Below are positions 6,843 to 13,197 of a stretch of DNA of 64,000 bases, piece by piece; within the stretch, counting starts at the first letter, position 1, and each line of letters opens with the position of its first letter. The stretch spans positions 1 through 64,000 of the forward strand of contig NZ_FOQF01000003.1 of NCBI RefSeq assembly GCF_900113655.1, in the 5' to 3' direction. A program made the position numbers and the translations under genes. The stretch comes from Pseudobutyrivibrio sp. OR37. GTDB lineage: Bacteria > Bacillota > Clostridia > Lachnospirales > Lachnospiraceae. The notes beneath the pieces were generated by a model. The model was not told the DNA's origin. It searched no databases and was given only the letters and a program-made list of their open reading frames with translations.

Positions 6843-7355
6843 TTAAAAGCCTGTTTGAATTCCTGTGAAGTCAAAGGCATCTACGATTCCTGCCAAATCA
6901 CCAGATAACTCAACTCCTGCAGGGGTGATAATGAAGATGTAATCTTCGATTCTCTGGAGATTACCATCGATTGCGTAGCATGTACCACAAGTGAAATCAA
7001 TGATACGCTGGGCAACTCCTAAGTCCAATCCCTTCATATTAAGTAAAACAGTTCTTTCTGCTAATAATGTCTCAGAAATCTCTCTAGCATCTTCAAATGA
7101 AGATGGTTTAATTACACAAACCTCCATAACAGTTCCTTTCGATTTATTTCTCATAGGTGTAATCTTAGGAGCTGGCTTTACAGCTCTAGTCTCTCTTTCA
7201 GCTGGTTTGTTTAAAGCTGGACGCTTTTCATCCTCATTATTTTTAGAAAACTTGTTAAAGAAGGATTTTTCTTCCTCTTCATCATATAAATCGTCATCAT
7301 CGTAATCGTCGTAATCATCACTTAGATGCATTGCGTCTAACATTCTTTCAAACAT
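6843..7355 (-). CDS. sepF: Cell division protein SepF
   Basis: SepF binds FtsZ and the membrane and bundles FtsZ filaments at the division site. The 170-residue protein begins with a short amphipathic membrane-targeting helix (MFERMLDAMHL). An acidic, disordered linker follows (residues about 12-70), then a compact C-terminal SepF domain with CGTCYAIDGNLQRI and IFIITPAGVELSGD. AGAGGAG lies upstream of the ATG. It is the last gene of a HlyD-like/yggS/sepF run and is followed by a strong terminator. In this window MinC lacks its usual partners, so SepF is the clearest FtsZ regulator present. Confidence 0.93.
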   Translation of the reverse strand: MFERMLDAMHLSDDYDDYDDDDLYDEEEEKSFFNKFSKNNEDEKRPALNKPAERETRAVKPAPKITPMRNKSKGTVMEVCVIKPSSFEDAREISETLLAERTVLLNMKGLDLGVAQRIIDFTCGTCYAIDGNLQRIEDYIFIITPAGVELSGDLAGIVDAFDFTGIQTGF

Positions 7356-7370
7356 TGTATTGCTCCTCTT

Positions 7371-8075
7371 TTATATGCTATAGTTTCTCTCTCCAAAAAT
7401 AGCGGTGCCAACTCTAATATGAGTAGCTCCTTCCTCTATGGCAACCTCAAAATCATTAGTCATTCCCATAGATATAATATTCATACTTACATTATCAATG
7501 TTTTCATTAGCTATGTCAACAGATAAATCCTTTATTTTGTGAAAATTTGCTCTATTTTCTTCTGGAACCACAACATTTGGTGCTATTGTCATAAGACCTT
7601 CAATGCGGACAGCATCAAGATGAGAAATCTCCTGGCAAAGTTGCTTTGCCTCTTCGTATTTAACGCCAAACTTAGAAGCTTCATTTGCAACATTTACCTC
7701 AATAAGAATAGGAACAACAACACCGTGCTTTTTAGCCTGAATATTGATTTCTTCAGCCAATCTATAGCTATCAACAGAATGAATAAGCTTAACCTTATCA
7801 ACGATATATTTAACTTTATTTCTCTGTAGATGCCCAATAAGATGCCAATTAATATCCGCTGGCATTTCAGGGATTTTGCCTGTTAGCTCCTGAACCTTAT
7901 TCTCACCAAATTCACGAATTCCTTCGTCATAGATAACCTGTAAATCCTCTACAGGCTTTGTTTTGCTAACAGCTATAAGAGTAACCTCACTTCTATCTCT
8001 ACCTGCTCTCTTGCAAGCCTCTGCTACTCTTCTTTCTACATCCTTAAGGTTATTCTTTAATTCTTCCTGTCGCAT
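7371..8075 (-). CDS. PLP homeostasis protein, YggS/YlmE family
   Basis: This 234-residue protein is a non-catalytic pyridoxal-5'-phosphate carrier with an alanine-racemase-type barrel. The PLP lysine is in LIAVSKTKP (about residue 37). Other family landmarks are FGENKVQEL, WHLIGHLQRNK, VNVANEASKFG and MGMTNDFEVAIEEGATHIRVGTAIFG. AAAGGAG lies 6-7 nt before the ATG. The position directly upstream of sepF is conserved in many Firmicutes (ylmE-ylmF). Confidence 0.93.
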   Translation of the reverse strand: MRQEELKNNLKDVERRVAEACKRAGRDRSEVTLIAVSKTKPVEDLQVIYDEGIREFGENKVQELTGKIPEMPADINWHLIGHLQRNKVKYIVDKVKLIHSVDSYRLAEEINIQAKKHGVVVPILIEVNVANEASKFGVKYEEAKQLCQEISHLDAVRIEGLMTIAPNVVVPEENRANFHKIKDLSVDIANENIDNVSMNIISMGMTNDFEVAIEEGATHIRVGTAIFGERNYSI

Positions 8076-8085
8076 AATGTCTCCT

Positions 8086-9483
8086 TTAATTGATAATCGT
8101 GTTTTCTTCTACCTCATCACCCTGAAGAACTATATGGTCATACATCGATATACCATAACTAGTTCCAGTTTTGATGATGGAATAATCATCATTTTGATAC
8201 AGTATTTCTATCTGCTTAAATACAGCATACCCCTTATTTACATTAAATACACCCTTTAATTTACCTGTATCGGCGCCTATAACATACTCTTCGTTAGAAT
8301 TAGGCTTTATAAACCTATCACCTCGGCTAACCAATTCGTTATCTATATAGTAAAAATCATCGTTTTCATAATAAACGGTAGGATTAATGACAACATTTCC
8401 TGCCTCCGATTTAAGAAGAAAACCGGCATTATCATCATTATTGCCCATTACCATATAATCCTTAGGTATAGTATAAAATTCCTTTTCAACAATAGATGAA
8501 TTAGGAATCTTTAAACCTGAAATATTGTTATTAATAATCTGTATATGAACGAATCTGGAATCAGCATATCTATCCATTGAGTCGTCAAGCGATAGTATAA
8601 GATAATACTTTCCAGCCTTTTCCGTAAAATCAAGATTAGTCCATGTTTCAGTTTCATCCTCTAAGAATTTAATTTTAAGATAGGTCTCGCCTTGCAGGGA
8701 TTCATATAAATCCTTATCTACCTCAAGCACCAAATTCCAATGATCTGAGGTGATAACCTTATATACCGCCTGACCGGCAATAACAGATTCCTGCGCCTTA
8801 AGATTTACAGCTGAATAATTTGATATATCAAGGGATTCAGATACAAAATTGTCAACTGTAATATCCTCTAAACCGTCAATAGAATAAACCACAAGCCCTG
8901 GAACCGGACTGCTATAAATGTTAAAAGATCCTGCAGAAATGGCATTTGATAAGGATTCTCCCATAGACTCCATGGCGGAAACTGTATATAGCTGGGCAAC
9001 CTGAGAATCTAATTCATTCTTAAAGGTATAAGTCTTATTAAAATCTATAGGATCATAGGTCAACATGTAATTAGCTACAATTGACTGAAGCTTGGAATAA
9101 TCCTCATCATCCAACTGAATCTCTGATTTCGAGGTGGATTCTTCGATAGATGAAAGGATTTCTCCTGTTGTATCCAATGCGTAAACCTGGGTTTTGGCAC
9201 CAACCTTACCAAAATTTTCAGCAAGATAAAGAATATCACCATTATTTTCAGCAGTAACCACCTGCTCCTGCCTGATAGCCAAGGCATTATATTCAAGATT
9301 AGATGATATGGAACCTTGCGAAACCTCATAAACAGTAATATTATCAGCGGTAATGTAGGTAAATAAATGATAAAGCATATAAATAAACATTACGCCGATA
9401 ATAATAAATCCAATAGAAAAATGATACTGCTTCGGATATTTAATTATTTTGTCATTCTTTTTTACTTTCTTCTTTTTTGCCAT
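8086..9483 (-). CDS. HlyD-like membrane-anchored protein next to sepF
   Basis: The product is 465 residues from the ATG at 9483. It has a basic N-terminus (MAKKKKVKKNDK), one membrane helix at about residues 21-43, and a long extracytoplasmic region of beta-rich character. A segment resembling HlyD/RND adaptor domains begins at about residue 50 (the barrel-sandwich start SISSNLEYNALAIRQEQVV). No efflux ATPase or inner-membrane pump adjoins, so an export role is not shown. Genes of this type are commonly found upstream of yggS-sepF in Lachnospiraceae, which suggests a link to cell envelope or division. An in-frame GTG at 9504 is rejected because it lies inside a hairpin and lacks a ribosome-binding site. 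Confidence 0.6.
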   Translation of the reverse strand: MAKKKKVKKNDKIIKYPKQYHFSIGFIIIGVMFIYMLYHLFTYITADNITVYEVSQGSISSNLEYNALAIRQEQVVTAENNGDILYLAENFGKVGAKTQVYALDTTGEILSSIEESTSKSEIQLDDEDYSKLQSIVANYMLTYDPIDFNKTYTFKNELDSQVAQLYTVSAMESMGESLSNAISAGSFNIYSSPVPGLVVYSIDGLEDITVDNFVSESLDISNYSAVNLKAQESVIAGQAVYKVITSDHWNLVLEVDKDLYESLQGETYLKIKFLEDETETWTNLDFTEKAGKYYLILSLDDSMDRYADSRFVHIQIINNNISGLKIPNSSIVEKEFYTIPKDYMVMGNNDDNAGFLLKSEAGNVVINPTVYYENDDFYYIDNELVSRGDRFIKPNSNEEYVIGADTGKLKGVFNVNKGYAVFKQIEILYQNDDYSIIKTGTSYGISMYDHIVLQGDEVEENTIIN

Positions 9484-9498
9484 ATATACATAATTATA

Positions 9499-9516
9499 GG
9501 GCACGTTATCGTGCCC
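9499..9516. terminator. Hairpin between the P-loop gene and the HlyD-like gene
   Basis: GGGCACG (9499-9505) pairs perfectly with 9510-9516 around a 4-nt loop. The T-rich tail is on the plus strand, while the genes are on the minus strand, so as a terminator for the P-loop gene it is weak. It may partly separate the two genes or protect a 3' end. Confidence 0.4.
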
Positions 9517-9529
9517 TAAGATTTATTTA

Positions 9530-9952
9530 TTATAAAGATACGATAATCTTTTCCTTCGCATTTTCTGGTAAATCTTTTTCATTCTTACTAACCGAAAGCA
9601 CGAATTTAACACTAAACATGCTGCAAATTTCATCAAGCTTATCAATGGCTTCAGCTAAAGCTGAGTTATCATTGATATTAGAAACAGTTAAAAAGCTATC
9701 AAGGAAGACTTCTTGAATATCCGCATTCTGTGATAAAACGCCACTAAGGAAGCCTAAAAACTCATTCGAAGTCTCGATTGGATAATCCCCCATGTTAATC
9801 AAACGAATCTTCGAATCTAACTCATACATGTGCTTTGTATTTTTGTCGATATATACAACTGCACCGTCCACATTCTTGATATCAGAATTAACCTTATCAA
9901 GAAGATACTTTGTTTTGCCTTTGCCCTTTTCGCCTGAAATAATTTCCACCAT
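9530..9952 (-). CDS. Small P-loop NTPase-like protein
   Basis: This 140-residue protein starts MVEIISGEKGKGKTKYLL, a Walker A type GxxGxGKT loop at about residues 7-14. A Walker B-like strand is seen as EVFLDSFL at about residue 82. There is no membrane segment. It is too short for a complete multi-domain ATPase and lacks DNA-binding or sensor domains. GGGAGG lies 9 nt before the ATG at 9952, which is preferred over a TTG two codons earlier. Relatives are often labelled twitching-motility or hypothetical ATPase without evidence. It sits between a carboxypeptidase and the sepF cluster; the role is unknown. Confidence 0.6.
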   Translation of the reverse strand: MVEIISGEKGKGKTKYLLDKVNSDIKNVDGAVVYIDKNTKHMYELDSKIRLINMGDYPIETSNEFLGFLSGVLSQNADIQEVFLDSFLTVSNINDNSALAEAIDKLDEICSMFSVKFVLSVSKNEKDLPENAKEKIIVSL

Positions 9953-9987
9953 GTCCAAATACCTCCCTTAAGTTATTATTTATAATT

Positions 9988-9996
9988 ATCATAGCA
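9988..9996 (-). promoter_or_regulatory. Extended -10 element for the P-loop gene
   Basis: TGC precedes TATGAT on the minus strand about 36 bases before the start at 9952. The -35 (TTTAGG at 10011-10016) is poor. Confidence 0.35.
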
Positions 9997-10023
9997 TAAC
10001 ACTATAAAAACCTAAATAGTTAT

Positions 10024-11004
10024 TTATAAACAATAATTACTCAAAATTTCGTTCATTAGTAGATATAGGTTTGAACGGCAATCCGCATTAAAAACTATCG
10101 ATATTATCTTGTCATGGTCCTCATTTTCTGAAAGAAGAACTAAGCAATATCCCGCTGCTCCAGTAGTTCCTGTTTTACCACCGATTATTGTAAAACCGCT
10201 AGGAGTGGTAATTTTACCTGTAGTATATTGATTTGTTGTGTTCCACTCTACTGTCTTTGGAGAACCGCCGCTTGTGTAATTGGCAGTGTAGTTACTTGCG
10301 GTAAATATATTGTAGAAGGTCTCATTTTTCATAGCTGCATTTAAAATGAGATACATGTCGTACACTGAAGTGTAATGATTTTCATCATGAAGACCATTAG
10401 GTGTTACAAAGTTAGTATTTGTAGCACCTAGTGATTTGGCAGTTTCATTCATTTTAGCAACGAAAGTCTCTACATCACCACTAATTCCTTCTGCTATTGT
10501 AACAGCTGCATCGTTACCGGAACGAAGCATCAACCCGTAAAGCAAATCTCTTAAGGAAATTACATCTCCCTCTTTAAGATTAATAACAGACGAATCACTG
10601 TCCTGTTTAACTGCATTAGCACTTACAGTATAGAACTCATCTAAATCGCCATATAAACAAGCTATGTAGGCAGTCATGATTTTTGTAGTAGATGCAGGAT
10701 ACATTTTTTCGTGAATTTTCTGGGCATATACCACTGTTTGTTCTGTAGTATTAAATGCACCAGCTGCCCCAGCCACCTGAGAATCCACGGCTGAAGTTCC
10801 TAAATCCTCTGTACCTGTTACACATAAATCCTTTGCAAATAGCTCTATATCCGAAGATGAACCATTATGAGTAATCCCATATACAGTGGAAGTGTCGTAC
10901 ATATCGTAGGTGGCAACGGAAGTATCATCACTCTTGCAACCTACTAACGACAACATGAGACATAGTATTAATATAATAGAAAAAATCTTATTTATACATT
11001 TCAC
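10024..11004 (-). CDS. D-alanyl-D-alanine carboxypeptidase-like lipoprotein (peptidase S11)
   Basis: This enzyme trims the terminal D-Ala from peptidoglycan stem peptides outside the membrane. A hydrophobic N-terminus ends in a lipobox (LSLVGC), so LspA should process it to a lipoprotein. The penicillin-binding motifs are SxxK in PASTTKIMTAY, SxN in LRSGNDAAVTIAE, and KTG in IGGKTGTTGAAGY. The GTG at 11004 is the likely start because the lipoprotein signal begins there; AGAGGAG is about 12 nt upstream, and a TTG three codons earlier is an alternative. It overlaps the end of mgsA. At about 327 residues it has the catalytic domain but little of the C-terminal domain of DacA/DacF. Confidence 0.85.
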   Translation of the reverse strand: MKCINKIFSIILILCLMLSLVGCKSDDTSVATYDMYDTSTVYGITHNGSSSDIELFAKDLCVTGTEDLGTSAVDSQVAGAAGAFNTTEQTVVYAQKIHEKMYPASTTKIMTAYIACLYGDLDEFYTVSANAVKQDSDSSVINLKEGDVISLRDLLYGLMLRSGNDAAVTIAEGISGDVETFVAKMNETAKSLGATNTNFVTPNGLHDENHYTSVYDMYLILNAAMKNETFYNIFTASNYTANYTSGGSPKTVEWNTTNQYTTGKITTPSGFTIIGGKTGTTGAAGYCLVLLSENEDHDKIISIVFNADCRSNLYLLMNEILSNYCL

Positions 11005-11383
11005 GCCACTCAAGATCTCCTCTATCAAGTGATTTAATAAGCAATTCAGCAGTTGCTAAATTTGTGGCAAGAGGAATATTATTTGCATCACAAATTCTTA
11101 CAATGCTATTAACATCTGGTTCGTGAGATTTAACTGTAAGAGGATCTCTTAAAAATATTACCAAGTCAATTTCATTCTGCTCAATCTGAGCGCCAAGCTG
11201 CTGAGTACCACCTAAATGGCCAGCCAGATATTTATGCACGTTAAGATTAGTTACCTCTTCCACTAAACGGCCAGTAGTTCCTGTTGCAAAAATTTCGTTT
11301 TTGCACAAAATACCTCTGTATGCAATACAAAAATTTTGCATAAGCTTTTTCTTAGAATCATGTGCCACTAATCCAATATTCAT
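10988..11383 (-). CDS. mgsA: Methylglyoxal synthase-like protein with altered active site
   Basis: MgsA turns dihydroxyacetone phosphate into methylglyoxal and phosphate, a bypass of lower glycolysis. The 131-residue protein keeps AHD (His8), ATGTTG phosphate-binding loop (33-38), the DP of LRDPL, and the His of SHEPDV. The usual GGDQQ loop reads GGTQQ here, with Thr60 where family members carry the proposed catalytic-base Asp. The codon is ACT, two base changes from an Asp codon, so a single read error would not explain it. It may be slow, inactive or a binding protein. It lies next to rodA, as in many clostridial shape clusters. Confidence 0.85.
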   Translation of the reverse strand: MNIGLVAHDSKKKLMQNFCIAYRGILCKNEIFATGTTGRLVEEVTNLNVHKYLAGHLGGTQQLGAQIEQNEIDLVIFLRDPLTVKSHEPDVNSIVRICDANNIPLATNLATAELLIKSLDRGDLEWREMYK

Positions 11384-12499
11384 TTAAAATAGCCTCCCAT
11401 TATTATTTTTAGATTGAAGACCAACATTTAACACAATTCCGATACCAAAATAAACAGTAACAAGTGATGTCAAACCATAACTAACAAAAGGTAATGGTAA
11501 ACCTGTATTTGGCATAAGTCCTGTAACAACACAGATATTAACAAAACTTTGGAAGCCTATTAATGTAGCCATACCAACACAAATTAGTTTTCCAGATATA
11601 TCTTTAGCTCTTTTAGCCAAAAGCAATATCTCTATAGTGATAAAGAAAATTAAAGCAATAATTATAGCTGAACCAATAAATCCTAGTTCCTCGCCTGCAA
11701 CAGCGAAAATAAAATCAGTATGAGGTTCTGAAATATAATTACCATTCTTAACAGAATCAAAGGCTTCATTGCCAAGTCCCTTACCTAGTAGCTGTCCTGA
11801 ACCTATCGCCATAATAGAATTCTGTTGCTGGTAAGAGCTAGATGGATATTTCTCTGGCTTAAGCCATGCAAGGATACGCAAGCCCTGGTATTCATCAAGA
11901 ATTGTTTGTCCCTCTCTACTAATCAGAACAAGCAATATAATTATTGATGGAATCGAAACACCAAGTACCGCTCCAACTAGCTTATAACTAACTCCTGTTA
12001 CAAATATCATAACACAAATAATCATCATTGTGACTATTGTAGTTGATAAATCTGGCTCTTTTAGTATTAAAATTAAAGGTGCAGCCGATAAAACTATTGT
12101 CAAAGCTAGAATTTTAGGCTTGTTTATATCTTCCTCGAACATCATAAAAAACCAGGCGAAAAACAAAATAAGTAAAATCTTACCTAACTCTGATGGCTGA
12201 AATCTGATACCTACATCAATCCATCTGGTAGCACCACCGGTTTTATCACCGAATAACAATACAGCTACAAGAAGCAAAATTACAAATCCATAGAAAAACC
12301 AATGAAAATGCAATAAATAATCATAATCAATTAATGCCATAATGGTCATTATAAAAATGCCCAAAATCATACCTAGAATTTGCTTTTGCTGGTTTGACTC
12401 ATTGGCACTTCCAATTACGAAAATTCCGATTATGGTAAGAGCTATAACGGCAATTATTAATTTAATATCAAGATTTTTAAATTTATAATTATGAAACAT
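11384..12499 (-). CDS. rodA: SEDS glycan polymerase RodA
   Basis: RodA polymerises lipid II into glycan strands for cell elongation with its partner PBP2. The 371-residue protein has about ten membrane helices. Family landmarks are GATRWIDVGIRFQPSELGKI, LKEPDLSTT, NSIMAIGSGQLLGKG, PHTDFIFAVAGEELGF and the end motif TGLPLPFVSYGLTSL. The catalytic Asp of SEDS proteins corresponds to the Asp in PHTDFIF or nearby loop residues. It lies in the mre cluster beside PBP2, so RodA is more likely than FtsW or SpoVE. It begins directly after the minC stop with no spacer. Confidence 0.9.
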   Translation of the reverse strand: MFHNYKFKNLDIKLIIAVIALTIIGIFVIGSANESNQQKQILGMILGIFIMTIMALIDYDYLLHFHWFFYGFVILLLVAVLLFGDKTGGATRWIDVGIRFQPSELGKILLILFFAWFFMMFEEDINKPKILALTIVLSAAPLILILKEPDLSTTIVTMMIICVMIFVTGVSYKLVGAVLGVSIPSIIILLVLISREGQTILDEYQGLRILAWLKPEKYPSSSYQQQNSIMAIGSGQLLGKGLGNEAFDSVKNGNYISEPHTDFIFAVAGEELGFIGSAIIIALIFFITIEILLLAKRAKDISGKLICVGMATLIGFQSFVNICVVTGLMPNTGLPLPFVSYGLTSLVTVYFGIGIVLNVGLQSKNNNGRLF

Positions 12500-13180
12500 T
12501 TATTTTATTCCTTTTAAAAGTCCACTTGAAAGTGGTTCTGCAAGCAATTCTTTATTCCAAACAGTGATTCCCATAGGTTCCTTAGCCTTACGATGAACTC
12601 TTAATGACCATTTTTCCTGAACCTTAATATCACCAGTAATTGTACCTATTTGAATATTTTTAGAATTAAGCTCTCCAGCCACAATATAGCAACCAGTATT
12701 ATCAGGATAGCCTGCATAAGCTGAACCTTCCAAATCACCAAAGACAATAACATTTCCCTTAGCTTTAACACTGGCCTTAGATTTTACATCTCCAAGGATA
12801 ACAATACTTGAATCAGATTCTATAATATCATTCTTAGTTACGCTGCCGCGGATGATTTTAGCATTCTCAAAAATATCATCCTTATAGAAGCGGTCTATCT
12901 GACCAAGCATTCTAGTATCCTTAAGCTCATTGTTTTCATTTAATAGGATAACCTTGATTTTGGAATTAAGTTCGATTGCCTGAATGAGAATAAGTCCTTC
13001 TTCGTTAGTAAGCTCTCTTCCAATTGTTTCAAGAATCATTGAGGTTTCACCGAAGAAATCTGCCGAAGAAGCAAATTTCTCGCAAACCTTTCTAACTAAT
13101 TCTTCAAAAGGAATTGTTCCATCCAGTTGCAAGGTTAATCCATATTTATTACTTTTTAAAATAACAGCCTCATTACTCAT
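12500..13180 (-). CDS. minC: MinC-like septum-site protein without RSGQ
   Basis: MinC blocks FtsZ assembly away from midcell and is normally brought to the membrane by MinD. The 226-residue protein has an N-terminal domain (about 1-100), then the C-terminal beta-helix (SIVILGDVKSKASVKAKGNV, then VFGDLEGSAYAGYPDN). The motif RSGQ at the start of the C-terminal domain, which contacts MinD in known MinC proteins, reads TKND here (about residues 114-117, after IIRGSV). Neither minD nor minE lies in the cluster; rodA follows directly. The fold assignment is firm, but the classical MinCDE oscillator role is doubtful. Confidence 0.8.
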   Translation of the reverse strand: MSNEAVILKSNKYGLTLQLDGTIPFEELVRKVCEKFASSADFFGETSMILETIGRELTNEEGLILIQAIELNSKIKVILLNENNELKDTRMLGQIDRFYKDDIFENAKIIRGSVTKNDIIESDSSIVILGDVKSKASVKAKGNVIVFGDLEGSAYAGYPDNTGCYIVAGELNSKNIQIGTITGDIKVQEKWSLRVHRKAKEPMGITVWNKELLAEPLSSGLLKGIK

Positions 13181-13197
13181 TTTTATTCTCCAATATT

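Noticed and set aside
9499-9516. GTG at 9504 as the start of the HlyD-like gene
   Set aside because: It lies in the arm of a perfect hairpin and has no Shine-Dalgarno; the ATG at 9483 gives a normal basic N-terminus before the membrane helix.
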